From NCBI GenBank assembly GCA_945872365.1, contig CAMBZJ010000005.1, positions 1 through 64,000 on the forward strand: a stretch of DNA of 64,000 nt, given 5' to 3'. The position numbers and the translations under genes were made by a program. Source of the DNA: Klebsiella pneumoniae. Lineage in GTDB: Bacteria > Desulfobacterota > Binatia > UBA12015. This document shows positions 44,164 to 52,550 of this stretch, one piece after another. The notes under the pieces are model-generated. The model made no database searches. It was given only the letters and a program-made list of their open reading frames with translations, and was not told the DNA's origin. Within the stretch, counting starts at the first letter, position 1. Each line of letters begins with the position of its first letter.

Positions 44164-46205
44164 GTCGCGACCTCGGGCGGTGCCCCCGACGCCGGCGCGC
44201 CCGGCTCCGCGAGCAGCAGCGCATCGAGGCGCAGCGCCTCGCCGACCGACCAGGCCTGGAACGGGCAGCCGCGCGGCGCGTACGGCGGTTCGGCATCGGC
44301 GATCTCGGGCAGGTGGCCGAGGCCCGCGACGTCGAGACGCGCGAGAAGCGGTTCGAGGAAACGGCGGCGCGCCTCGGCGCGCGCTGCCGCGGTCGCGCCG
44401 CGCACGCGCACCCAGGCCTCGACGAACGGACCCGCGAGCCAGGGCCATGCGGTCCCCTGGTGGTAGGCGCTGTCGCGCTCGGCCACCCCGCCCTCGTAGC
44501 GGGTGCGGTAGCCGGACTCCCCCGGTGCGAGCGAACGCAGGCCGAACGGCGTCCACAGCCGGCGCTCGACCTCGTCGACGACGCGGCGGGCCCGGGGTGG
44601 ATCGAGCAGGACGAGCGGGAGTCCGCCCACCGCCAGGACCTGGTTCGGACGGAACGTCGCGTCGACGCCTCCCGGCACGCGATCCGCATCGACCACATCG
44701 GCGAGGAATCCGCGCCGCGCGTCCCAGAAGCGCGCGACGAAACTCGAACGGCCGCGCCCGAGCAGGCCGGCGCAGCCGGGGTCGCGCTCCGCCGCTCCGG
44801 CGAGCACGTTCAGCCACAGCGCCTGCACCTCGACCGGCTTGCCGATCCGCGGGGTAACGACTCGATCGCCGACCTTCGCATCCATCCAAGTGAGCTGCAC
44901 GCCGGGTTCGCCCGCAGACACGAGCCCGTCGTCGTCACAGCAGATTCCGTGTCGCGTGCCGCGGCGGTAGCCGGCGATGATCGCGTCCACGGCCGCCTCC
45001 AGCCGCGTCCGGTCCGCGGCCGCGAGTGGGGCCCCGGACGCGGCGGCAAGCGCGATCGTCTCGTGCGCTGCGACCGCGAACCACAGGGCCGCATCCACGC
45101 TGTTGTACTCCGGCACCCCGCCCGCCAGGCGGTTGGGGAGCAGTCCGTCCGAGATCCGCTCGGCCCACGCGAGCAGGAGGTGGCGCGCCGTGTCGAAGCG
45201 ACCAGTGGCGAGGCAGAGACCGCGCAGCGAGACGAACGTGTCGCGGCCCCACTCGCCGAACCACGGGTACCCGGCGACGATGCCCGGCCGGTCCCCGCGA
45301 TCGACCAGGTAGGCATCCGCGGCTCGGCGGAGTCGGCTGCCGAATCCGGCGCGGCGCGCGCGCTCCCGGTCGCGCATCCCCGCGGCGAGGATCCCGACCG
45401 CGCTTCGACCGTCCATGCTCGCCGCGACGGCCTCGCGCAGGGCGGCATCGCGCCCTTCGACCGCGAAGGCGAGCAGGGCCTCGCCGCGCGCGAGATCGAA
45501 GCGGAACACGCCCGGGGTCGCGAGGTCCTCGCGATCGTCGAGCCCGCGCTCGCGTTCGCGCAGGTAGAGAAAGTCGCGATACCAGTCGGGCGACGCCTCC
45601 CATGAACCGCCCCGGAGTGCCACGATACCGTCGACGTCATGGTAGGGTCGCCAGGCGACGCACGGCCCGTCGACGCGCGAGTCGAAGCGGAAGAACGGGT
45701 TCTCGTGGTGCGTCGCATGCATGTCCCGCCCCGAGAGCAGCGGCCGGACGGCGAGCGTCGCCGCTGCGGGGATCGCGTCTGGACGCCAGGAGAGCAGCGT
45801 GACCGCGGCCCCGGGCTCGACGAGCACCTCGTGCAGGATCGATCCGCCACCGGGTAGGCGGAGGCGCCACGCGGGCCACGGTTCCGACCGGAAGGTCGCC
45901 AACCGCGACCGGACGTCGTGGAAGACGACCCCCGAGCCGTACATCTGCGAGCTGAGCGGGATGGTTCCGGCGGAGGTCTCCAGCCAGGCCTCGACGCCGT
46001 TGAGCAGCGCCATCGGCTCGCCCACGCCGCCGCGCGGCGCGAGCAGCAGCGCGTGGTAGCGGCGGGTGCGGATCCCTGCAGCCGTACCCGCGGCGTATCC
46101 GCCGTGGCCATCGGGTTCGAGCCACTCCAGGTCGAGGCCGCGGGCGGCGAGTGACTCCGTTCCCCATTCGACGACAGGCGTCGACCGCATGCCGCTTTCG
46201 TCCAC
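44160..46205 (-). CDS. Amylo-alpha-1,6-glucosidase / glycogen-debranching-type GH133 protein
   Basis: A 681-residue protein with the N-terminal GDE domain (DLEWLEPDGHGGYAAGTAAG, TRRYHALLLAPRGG) and an (alpha/alpha)6 catalytic barrel. The catalytic region is seen as AGYPWFGEWGRDTFVSLRGL and QLTWMDAKVGDRVVTPRIGK, then PVEVQALWLNVLA and HQGTAWPWLAGPFVEAWVR. It would remove alpha-1,6-linked glucose from glycogen branch points. Length fits the bacterial archaeal-type debranching enzymes, which lack the 4-alpha-glucanotransferase half. A GTG at 46205 has GGGAGG six bases before; ATG 46190 is the alternative. It shares its stop bases with rnd. Confidence 0.85.
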   Translation of the reverse strand: MDESGMRSTPVVEWGTESLAARGLDLEWLEPDGHGGYAAGTAAGIRTRRYHALLLAPRGGVGEPMALLNGVEAWLETSAGTIPLSSQMYGSGVVFHDVRSRLATFRSEPWPAWRLRLPGGGSILHEVLVEPGAAVTLLSWRPDAIPAAATLAVRPLLSGRDMHATHHENPFFRFDSRVDGPCVAWRPYHDVDGIVALRGGSWEASPDWYRDFLYLRERERGLDDREDLATPGVFRFDLARGEALLAFAVEGRDAALREAVAASMDGRSAVGILAAGMRDRERARRAGFGSRLRRAADAYLVDRGDRPGIVAGYPWFGEWGRDTFVSLRGLCLATGRFDTARHLLLAWAERISDGLLPNRLAGGVPEYNSVDAALWFAVAAHETIALAAASGAPLAAADRTRLEAAVDAIIAGYRRGTRHGICCDDDGLVSAGEPGVQLTWMDAKVGDRVVTPRIGKPVEVQALWLNVLAGAAERDPGCAGLLGRGRSSFVARFWDARRGFLADVVDADRVPGGVDATFRPNQVLAVGGLPLVLLDPPRARRVVDEVERRLWTPFGLRSLAPGESGYRTRYEGGVAERDSAYHQGTAWPWLAGPFVEAWVRVRGATAAARAEARRRFLEPLLARLDVAGLGHLPEIADAEPPYAPRGCPFQAWSVGEALRLDALLLAEPGAPASGAPPEVAT

Positions 46206-46324
46206 GGGGCACCTCCCATCAGGATCGCCCGGCCATCGCAACCGCCCGCGGCCAGTGGTCCCCGCCGAGCCCGCACGGGCGGTGTGGATTGAACTCGCTC
46301 CGGCGCCCGATAAGCTTCCGAGCG

Positions 46325-46945
46325 ATGGTTGCCGGGAGGCGATTCGTGCCGGTGGCGCATGGCCGGCTGGAGGGGATCCACAAGCTCGCAGCCGAGGGTT
46401 CGGGGGTGGCCCTGGTTCTGCATCCGCACCCGCTCTACGGCGGCACGATGCACAATCCGGTCGTATTCCACTGCGAGCGTGCGCTGCGCGAGGCCGGCTT
46501 CTCCACGCTGCGCCTGAACTTCCGCGGTGTCGGAGAGAGCACCGGCCGCCACGACGACGGCCGCGGCGAGGTCGAGGACGCACGGGCCGGCCTCGACTTC
46601 CTGCTCGCCGAGCACCCGGGAGCTTCCGACGTCGTCGCGGCCGGTTTCTCGTTCGGGGCCGCGATCGCCTTGCGACTCGCCGAGTCCGACACCCGGGTCG
46701 GTCGCGTGATCGCGATCGGAACACCGGTGTCGATGCTCGAACCCGGGACGCTCGCCGATGAAACCCGGCCGCGGCTCTTCCTCCACGGCGAGCGCGACGA
46801 CGTCGCGCCGCTCGCCGGTCTGCGCTCGGCCCTTTACGGCGCCGGGGAGCTGACCCGACTGCACGTCGTGCCCGGCGCGACCCACTTCTTCGAAGACGGC
46901 ACGGACGACCTTCGCGCCGCGGTCGATGCCTTCGTGGCGCGGTGA
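46325..46945 (+). CDS. Alpha/beta hydrolase (dienelactone-hydrolase-like)
   Basis: A 206-residue cytoplasmic alpha/beta hydrolase. The oxyanion region is LVLHPHPLYGGTMHNPVV, the helix LRLNFRGVGESTGRHDDGRG follows, the nucleophile elbow is AAGFSFGAAIALRLAE (Ser about residue 120), and the charge relay is LHGERDDVAPLAGL and PGATHFFEDGTDDL. It belongs to the short YcjX/YpfH-like esterases with HPHPxxGGxM; the substrate is unknown. The porin gene overlaps its stop by four bases (GTGA), so both are translated as a unit. A GATAAG box lies about 10 nt before the ATG. Confidence 0.85.
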   Translation: MVAGRRFVPVAHGRLEGIHKLAAEGSGVALVLHPHPLYGGTMHNPVVFHCERALREAGFSTLRLNFRGVGESTGRHDDGRGEVEDARAGLDFLLAEHPGASDVVAAGFSFGAAIALRLAESDTRVGRVIAIGTPVSMLEPGTLADETRPRLFLHGERDDVAPLAGLRSALYGAGELTRLHVVPGATHFFEDGTDDLRAAVDAFVAR

Positions 46946-48534
46946 AGCGCCCGCTGCATCGCGGCGCATGGTCGCCCGGCCGCGCGACGGCGATCGTGCT
47001 TGCCGTCGCCCTCAACCTCTCGCCCGCCCGGGCGCATGCGGCGCCCGACCGAGGGGAGGAGGCCGCGGCCGCCGAGGGCGAACCGGGTGCGCGGAACCCG
47101 GCCGACGTTCGCGTGGAAAGTCTCCCGGGATCGCACACCCGCGGACGCCTTCGGAACCAGCGCCGCACTGGCGCCCGGTCGCGCCCGGGTGCGGTCGGCG
47201 CCCCCGCGCCGAGGGCACCCGGCGGTTCCGGCCCCGTCCCGTCCGGAGGGCGCGGCGCCCCGACGGCCACGACGGTCGAGCCCGCGGAGGTCCCCGCCGA
47301 CCCGTTCTCGTCGATGAGCCACGAGGCACCGATGAGCTCGGCGGAAGTCGAACGGATTCTCGAAGCGGAGGCCACGGCAGCTCCGAGCAACAGCATCTTC
47401 GCCTACAAGCAGAAACTCGTCGACGCGGGGATCACGCCGTCGATCCAGTACAGCGGCCTGCTCTGGTCGAACGTGCACGGTGGAAAGTCGACGGGCACGC
47501 AGTTGACGAGCTTCTTCGCCGCGGCCTTCGATCTCGACCTCGAGAAGCTGCTCGGCACCTGGCACGGACTCACCTTCCGCATCGGCTGGAACTGGTACGC
47601 AGGCCCCTCCCCGACCGCCAGCCTGCTCGGCGGCCTCGGCAGCATGTCGATCAGCTTCTACGAGGCCTCCAACGCGTTGCGCTTCTACGAAATCCACCTG
47701 CGCCAGGACTTCGGCGAGAGCGATCGCTGGTCGATCGAAGTCGGCCAGATGGCGGCGGACATGGACTTCATGGTGTCGCGCTACGGCGCGATCTTCCAGA
47801 ACGGAACCTTCGGCGCCTTCAGCTCGTTCGCGAGCTTCCGCAACACCACCGAGGTCTTTCGCGCGCCGGTCTACCCGCTCGCGGCCCCCGGCCTCCTGCT
47901 CCGACTGGCACCCTTCGACGGGTTCCTCGGCCGCCTCGGCGTCTACACCGCCGACGCCGGCCAGGACACCGACGCGAACTGGGGCTTCGGCTGGCGTCTC
48001 GGGCACGGGGGCGGCGCCACGCTCTTCTGGGAGGCCGAGCACGACTTCCGGCCCGCCGGGCGGCCCGGCGCGCTCACGATCGGCGGCTGGGCCGTGGTCG
48101 GCCAGGAGCGCAGCCGCGAGCTTCCGGAACTGCGCCCGAGCAACCTCTCCTTCTACGCGATGCTCGACCAGGCCCTTCTCGCCGACGCGGCCGGCGAGCC
48201 CAAGCTCGGGTTCTTCGCCCGGATGGGCGCCAACGAGAAACTGAACGCGAACCCGATCTCGCTGAGCGCCGAAGCCGGCCTGAATCTCTACGAGCCGATC
48301 GAGGCACGCCCCGACGATATCGTCGGCCTCGCATTCGGCACGACGCGGTTCGGCGACGACCTGCGGCGACTGCTCGGGGACATCCCGCGCGGCGAGTCGC
48401 TGCTCGAACTGACCTGGACGGCGAAACTCGCGTCGTGGCTCATGCTGCAGCCCGACCTGCAGTACTTCTTCTCCCCGACGTTCAGCCGGCGCGACTCGCT
48501 CGTCTTTGGCTTGGAGTTGTCGGCGACGTATTGA
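46942..48534 (+). CDS. OprB-like carbohydrate-selective porin
   Basis: A 530-residue outer-membrane protein: signal peptide (residues 14-33, ending AHA), a 110-residue low-complexity Pro/Arg/Gly segment, then a short helix (SSAEVERILEAEATAA) and a beta-barrel from GITPSIQYSGLLWSNVHGG. OprB-type features include FDLDLEKLLGTWHGLTFRIG, SISFYEASNALRFYEIHLRQ, and GRLGVYTADAGQDTDANWGF, ending with a terminal aromatic (SATY). It would let sugars or other small solutes cross the outer membrane. It overlaps the hydrolase upstream and precedes the gutted P-type ATPase by 8 bp. Confidence 0.8.
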   Translation: MKRPLHRGAWSPGRATAIVLAVALNLSPARAHAAPDRGEEAAAAEGEPGARNPADVRVESLPGSHTRGRLRNQRRTGARSRPGAVGAPAPRAPGGSGPVPSGGRGAPTATTVEPAEVPADPFSSMSHEAPMSSAEVERILEAEATAAPSNSIFAYKQKLVDAGITPSIQYSGLLWSNVHGGKSTGTQLTSFFAAAFDLDLEKLLGTWHGLTFRIGWNWYAGPSPTASLLGGLGSMSISFYEASNALRFYEIHLRQDFGESDRWSIEVGQMAADMDFMVSRYGAIFQNGTFGAFSSFASFRNTTEVFRAPVYPLAAPGLLLRLAPFDGFLGRLGVYTADAGQDTDANWGFGWRLGHGGGATLFWEAEHDFRPAGRPGALTIGGWAVVGQERSRELPELRPSNLSFYAMLDQALLADAAGEPKLGFFARMGANEKLNANPISLSAEAGLNLYEPIEARPDDIVGLAFGTTRFGDDLRRLLGDIPRGESLLELTWTAKLASWLMLQPDLQYFFSPTFSRRDSLVFGLELSATY

Positions 48535-48542
48535 GGGAGTCG

Positions 48543-49249
48543 ATGCAACCCTCCCACGCAGGCCCGTTCGGTGAACTCGCCGCGGCTGCCGGAGTCGATC
48601 CTGCCACGGGACTCGACGAGGCCGAGGCGCTGCGTCCGGCGGCAACGTCGCCGAACTCGCGGTCGTGCTCGTCGCGGTGCTGCTCGGCTGGCCGCTCCCG
48701 CTCCTGCCGGTCCACCTGCTCTGGATCAACCTCGTGACCGACGGCCTGCCGGCGCTCGCACTCGCCACCGGTCCGGTCGATCCCGACGTCCTGCTTCACC
48801 CGCCGAGACGGCGGGACGCATCGATCGTGGACGGTTCGTTCCTGCGCCGGGTTCTGCTGGTCGGCAGCCTGGTCGCGGCCTGCACTCTGGCCGGTTTCGC
48901 CTGGGAATTGCACTTCGGCGACGGACTCGAACACGCACGGGCGGCGGCCTTCGGAATCGTTGTCCTCGGCCAGATGTTCGTCGCGTTCGGCATGCAGGGC
49001 GGCGATCGTCCGCTCACGCCGCTGCGCCTGCTGGCCGACCTGCGACTGCTCGGGGTGGTCGTGACGAGCCTCGTGCTGCAGCTCGCTATCCACCAGGCCC
49101 CTTGGCTGCAACGCGTCTTTGGCACCTCCGCGGTCACCGGCGCGCAACTCGCGGCCTGGTGCGCTCTCGCCCTCGTGCCGCTCAGCGTGCTCGAGGCCGT
49201 GAAGGGGCTCGGGCATCCGCACGTCCCACCGGGCGCCGCCCGGAACTGA
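48543..49249 (+). pseudogene. Cation P-type ATPase with a large internal deletion and frameshift
   Basis: The ATG at 48543 has an intact SD (GGGAG) and begins MQPSHAGPFGELAAAAGVDP, then ATGLDEAEALR, the typical N-terminal cation-ATPase leader. After about 31 codons, near 48637, another frame takes over with GGNVAELAVVLVAVLLGWPL and LLWINLVTDGLPALALATGP. That is the M5-M6 and C-terminal region of Ca/Mg-type P-type ATPases, and it runs to the TGA at 49249. The actuator, phosphorylation (DKTGT) and nucleotide-binding domains, several hundred residues, are missing, and the junction is out of frame. An isolated membrane stub cannot pump ions. Confidence 0.85.
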
Positions 49250-49359
49250 ACGGGCGGCCCGTGGACCGCCGCAGAGCCACGGCGGTGCCCCGTCGCCCGC
49301 ATCGTCTGCCGCGAGGTGCGCGGCTTTCCGGTCGACCCGCCGGCTGGTAGGACGCACCC

Positions 49360-49569
49360 ATGCTCGCGAAGAAGAAGCGCTACCGCGTGACCGTCAAGGC
49401 GGTTCACCCCGCATCGGGCGAGACCGCGGTCGGAACGGTTCTCGTCGAGGCGAAGGACCGCGAGGGCGCCTTGCGGCTCGGGCGCGAGAAACTGTGGACC
49501 GCCGAGCATGAAGCCTCGGGGGCGAGCGCCGAGGTGCACGCCGAGCGGATCGCCGGCGAGGGCGGCTGA
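49360..49569 (+). CDS. Small protein of unknown function (69 aa)
   Basis: A 69-residue soluble protein: a basic start (MLAKKKRYRVTVKAVHPASG), a likely beta hairpin (ETAVGTVLVEAKDREGALRL) and a polar tail (SGASAEVHAERIAGEGG). Codon use matches the neighbours. A TAGGAC box sits 8 nt before the ATG with TTCCGG 16 bp further up, suggesting its own leaderless promoter. I do not recognise a family. Confidence 0.5.
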   Translation: MLAKKKRYRVTVKAVHPASGETAVGTVLVEAKDREGALRLGREKLWTAEHEASGASAEVHAERIAGEGG

Positions 49570-49594
49570 ACCGCCCGTCGCCGGCCGTACACGC

Positions 49595-49885
49595 TCAGTG
49601 CGCGCCGTGCAGCATCTCGATCTTTGGCGGCCCCGCCGCGAAGTCCTTCATCTTCCCGAAGAACTCGAGGAAGTAGGGCGTCGACGAGTGGGTCTTGAGC
49701 GCTTCCTGGTCGGCATACGCTTCGACGACCACGAAGGTGCTCGGCGACTCGACGGAGCGGCAAAGATCGTAGCGGAGGCAGCCCTTCTCGTTCTCCTTCA
49801 CCTGCCGGGCGAGGGCGGCGAAGACCTGCTCGAACTCGGCGGCCTTGTCGGGCCGGATCGGCAGCGTGGCAATGACGTGCAGCAT
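49595..49885 (-). CDS. Antibiotic biosynthesis monooxygenase (ABM/YgiN-like) domain protein
   Basis: A 96-residue ferredoxin-like fold protein. The first strand is MLHVIATLPIRPDKAAEFEQ, followed by NEKGCLRYDLCRSVESPSTF, then VVVEAYADQEALKTHSSTPY, matching YgiN-type quinol monooxygenase relatives. These proteins dimerise and may oxidise quinols or act as small cofactorless oxygenases; the substrate is unknown. GGAGA lies before ATG 49885. It is a single gene, convergent with the 69-codon ORF. Confidence 0.85.
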   Translation of the reverse strand: MLHVIATLPIRPDKAAEFEQVFAALARQVKENEKGCLRYDLCRSVESPSTFVVVEAYADQEALKTHSSTPYFLEFFGKMKDFAAGPPKIEMLHGAH

Positions 49886-50079
49886 CGGTTGGTCTCCTTG
49901 ATGGGGAACCCCGCAGGGGCGCGGGAACCGGTCGCCTATCGACCCCGGCGGCGCAACGCAAACCGCGCCGGGGCGGGAATTCGCGGACGCCGGCCGGTGC
50001 GGACGACGCGCCACGTCCCCACCCACCGGTCGGCCGGGACGCCGCTTGCCGCGCCGGGCGCAGTGGACGAAAACCCGGC

Positions 50080-50493
50080 GTGCCCGACGTGATCCCGCGA
50101 TGGCTCGCCTTGCTGCACCCGCTGCTCTCGGTCGTGGCGCTGACGCTGCTCGCCGCGGCCGCCTCCCTCGGCCTGCGCTCGCGAGAGCGCGGTGGCGCGG
50201 CCCTGCGGCTGCGCCATGCGAGCCTCGCGCCCTGGGCCTTCGCGCTGACCGCCGCGAACACCGCGCTCGGTGTGCTCTCGACATGGCTCTGGCGGCCGGA
50301 GCTCGAACTCGCGGGCGGATGGCACTTCCGGCTCGGCGCGGCGATCCTGCTGCTGCTCGCCGGCGGGGCCGCGCTGTCGCGCCGACTGCCGCACAGCGAA
50401 CGGGCGCGCCTGCTCCACCCCCTGCTCGGCCTCGGCGCGCTGCTGCTCGCGCTCGTGCAGGTCTTCTTCGGACTCTCCCTGCTGCCACCCTGA
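50080..50493 (+). CDS. Small four-helix membrane protein (DUF4079-like)
   Basis: A 137-residue membrane protein with four hydrophobic segments (about residues 9-30, 46-66, 82-98 and 115-134). Each pair begins with a His-Pro (LLHPLLSVVALTLL and LLHPLLGLGALLLALVQ) and charged loops lie between (GLRSRERGGAALRLRH). The repeated LLHPLL motif suggests an internal duplication of a two-helix unit, as in DUF4079 or cytochrome b561-like proteins; heme binding is possible but untested. The GTG start at 50080 is one choice and GTG 50089 another. Confidence 0.6.
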   Translation: MPDVIPRWLALLHPLLSVVALTLLAAAASLGLRSRERGGAALRLRHASLAPWAFALTAANTALGVLSTWLWRPELELAGGWHFRLGAAILLLLAGGAALSRRLPHSERARLLHPLLGLGALLLALVQVFFGLSLLPP

Positions 50494-50521
50494 TCGGGTC
50501 GGCGGCGCGCCGCGTCGGAGG

Positions 50522-50962
50522 TCAGGCCCCGGGCATCCTCGCGATCGCCGCGTTGGCGAGCCGGTCGGCGCGCTCGTTCTCCGGGTGTCCGTCGTGGCCG
50601 CGCACCCAGTGCCAGTGCGCGTGGTGGCGCGCCGCCTCCGCGTCGAGTTCACGCCAGAGATCGCCGTTCTTCACCGGCTTGCGATCGGCCGTCTTCCACC
50701 CGCTCCGCTTCCAGTTGGCGATCCAGAACTTCATGCCGTCGACCACATAACGGGAGTCGGTCCACACCTCGACGTCGCAGGACTCGTGCAGTGCGCGCAG
50801 CCCCTCGATCACGGCGCGCAACTCCATCTGGTTGTTCGTCGTCGCCGGCACCGCGCCCGAGAGTTCGCGCTCGTTGCCCTCCCAACGAAGGATCGCACCC
50901 CACCCGCCCGGCCCGGGATTGCCGTGGCAGGAACCGTCGGTGAACAACTTGACGTGCTTCAC
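50522..50962 (-). CDS. rnhA: Ribonuclease HI
   Basis: A 146-residue RNase HI that cuts the RNA strand of RNA-DNA hybrids. All active-site residues are present: Asp9 ([19 protein letters not shown]), Glu47 (NNQMELRAV), Asp69 ([11 protein letters not shown]), His123 and Asp133 ([17 protein letters not shown]). The basic handle ([20 protein letters not shown]) is also present, as in E. coli RNase HI. It starts with GTG 10 bp after the hemQ stop and is probably translated by coupling. Confidence 0.95.
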   Translation of the reverse strand: MKHVKLFTDGSCHGNPGPGGWGAILRWEGNERELSGAVPATTNNQMELRAVIEGLRALHESCDVEVWTDSRYVVDGMKFWIANWKRSGWKTADRKPVKNGDLWRELDAEAARHHAHWHWVRGHDGHPENERADRLANAAIARMPGA

Positions 50963-50972
50963 GAACGGGGCG

Positions 50973-51845
50973 TCAGAGGTGCAGGGCTTCGCCGATCTCC
51001 GACGGCGCGAAGCGGACGCTCACGTAGAATGGGCCGAAGAGACCGTAGAGGGCACTGCCCTCGTCGTAGCGCATCTCGTAGACGATGTCGCGAATCGGCT
51101 TGGGTTCACGGGCGAAGAGCGTGACGCCCCACTCCCAGTCGTCGAGCCCCGTCGAGCTGGTGACGAGCTGGGTCACCCGGTCGGCGTAGCGACGGCCGGC
51201 CTCGGCGTGTGATGCCATGAGGCGCTTGCGCTCATTGAAGGGCAGCCGGTACCAGTTGTTGGTCTCGCCCCGGGCCTTGCTCATCGGGTAGAAGCAGAGG
51301 ACGCCGAACTCCCGGCCCGGCAACTGCGGATGGATCCGGGACTCGGCGTAGGCGCCCATGCGCCGATCGAAGGCCCCGAGCTGCTTCTGGAAGTCGGGGG
51401 AGTCCACCGCGAGTCCGTCCTCGTCGAGGAGCTTCTTCGCCTGGTCGCCGGTGGTGGAGATGTACTCGCTCCTCTCCGAGATCGACAAGAAGGAGTCGAC
51501 CGGAAGAAGGCAGGCGCCGAGCGTGGTGGCGGCGAGTTCCTGGGTGAGTCGCTGCAGCCGGAGAAGGTCGGCATGGACCGCCAGCAGCGACAGGTCGGCC
51601 TTGCCGACGACACCGCTCGAGATCGTCTGGAGCCCCTCTTCCGCCTCCAGGCCGGCGAGAAAGGCCCGCGCCTCCTCGATGCCTTGGGCGCGTTCGCCTT
51701 CCGACAGGCTCCGCCATCGCGCGCGGTCGATGCGGAAGAAGAGGTGCAGGACGGGCCAACCAGCCGTGCCTGCCTGGCCGACCGACGCCCCTGCAGGACG
51801 CGGGGCCGGGCGCCCAGCGGGGGCGGATTCGCGTGCATCCGACAT
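50973..51845 (-). CDS. hemQ: Coproheme decarboxylase HemQ (chlorite-dismutase-fold)
   Basis: A 290-residue HemQ, which converts coproheme III to protoheme with peroxide in the coproporphyrin-dependent heme route. The conserved block [20 protein letters not shown] is followed by [20 protein letters not shown], holding the proximal His and the basic residues seen in HemQ rather than in true chlorite dismutases. [20 protein letters not shown] then [20 protein letters not shown] completes the domain. The first 27 residues are a Pro/Ala-rich tail. GGAGG precedes ATG 51845. HemQ is characteristic of Gram-positive bacteria, but occurs in some Gram-negative phyla. Confidence 0.85.
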   Translation of the reverse strand: MSDARESAPAGRPAPRPAGASVGQAGTAGWPVLHLFFRIDRARWRSLSEGERAQGIEEARAFLAGLEAEEGLQTISSGVVGKADLSLLAVHADLLRLQRLTQELAATTLGACLLPVDSFLSISERSEYISTTGDQAKKLLDEDGLAVDSPDFQKQLGAFDRRMGAYAESRIHPQLPGREFGVLCFYPMSKARGETNNWYRLPFNERKRLMASHAEAGRRYADRVTQLVTSSTGLDDWEWGVTLFAREPKPIRDIVYEMRYDEGSALYGLFGPFYVSVRFAPSEIGEALHL

Positions 51846-52000
51846 CGTCGTTCCTCCGTGGGCGGGGATCTAAGCCGCCCGTCGCGATCGTCGCAACCGC
51901 GGCGCGCGGCCGGCAGGTCGGCAACCGGAATCCCGGACCGGGGTCGGTGCAGATCAGGCGTTCCTGAACTTCTTTTTCAGCAGTCCAAGATTTGGCCTCC

Positions 52001-52018
52001 GGGGGGTTGTGTCCCCCC
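52001..52018 (+). promoter_or_regulatory. G6/C6 hairpin in the leader of the NTF2-like gene
   Basis: GGGGGG (52001-52006), loop TTGTGT, CCCCCC (52013-52018), located 35 bp before ATG 52053. A six-pair all-GC hairpin could affect mRNA stability or end transcription from upstream. Function is not known. Confidence 0.35.
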
Positions 52019-52052
52019 ACCCCGAGCCATATCGTCGGCTCGGAGGAGACAC

Positions 52053-52523
52053 ATGGCACCCACGCGAACGACGACGACGAAGAAGGCTCCGGCCACGACG
52101 AGAAAGATGGTCCCGGTCGCAACCACCCGCGCCGTGGCGGCCCCCAAGGGTGCGGCGACGCTCGCCGAGCTTCGGCGGGTTGCACGCGCGATCGTCACCT
52201 CGACGTCGGTGCACGACGAGAAGCGCATGCTCGCGCTCTACGCAGACTCGATCGAGTCGCAGGAGGCGAGCCAGTTGCCGATCTACGGCATCGAGGCCGT
52301 CAAGCTGAAGAGCGAGCAGTGGCGCAAGATGGTCTCCGACTCGCGCTGGCATGCGCGCAACATGTGGTGCGACGGCCAGACCGTCGTGATCGAGTGGGAA
52401 GCCCAACTCACGCTGCGCCCCGGGAGCCGCAAGGTCCTCCTCCGCGAGATCGCGGTGCACGAGGTCCGCGAGGGCAAGATCGTCCGCGAGCGCTTCTACT
52501 ACGACCCGTCGCTCCTGCGCTGA
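52053..52523 (+). CDS. SnoaL/NTF2-like domain protein
   Basis: A 156-residue protein with a Thr/Lys-rich N-terminal tail (APTRTTTTKKAPATTRKMVP) and a SnoaL-type cone: LRRVARAIVTSTSVHDEKRM, then LYADSIESQEASQLPIYGIE, then RWHARNMWCDGQTVVIEWEA and the last strands VREGKIVRERFYYDPSLLR. NTF2-fold proteins are isomerases, hydrolases or ligand binders; this one has the His/Asp-poor pocket typical of uncharacterised members. CGGAGGAG lies before ATG 52053. The LplA-like gene follows after 27 bp. Confidence 0.75.
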   Translation: MAPTRTTTTKKAPATTRKMVPVATTRAVAAPKGAATLAELRRVARAIVTSTSVHDEKRMLALYADSIESQEASQLPIYGIEAVKLKSEQWRKMVSDSRWHARNMWCDGQTVVIEWEAQLTLRPGSRKVLLREIAVHEVREGKIVRERFYYDPSLLR

Positions 52524-52550
52524 GCGGCGGCGGGCGATCCCTCGGGACGC

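Noticed and set aside
46834-48768. Long minus-strand frame over the OprB-like porin
   Set aside because: The opposite strand of a clear porin with signal peptide and barrel; the shadow frame has no recognisable domain.
48665-49249. Reading the ATPase C-terminus as a stand-alone 194-residue membrane protein
   Set aside because: Upstream sequence carries the ATPase N-terminal leader with its SD, so a deleted gene explains both pieces better.
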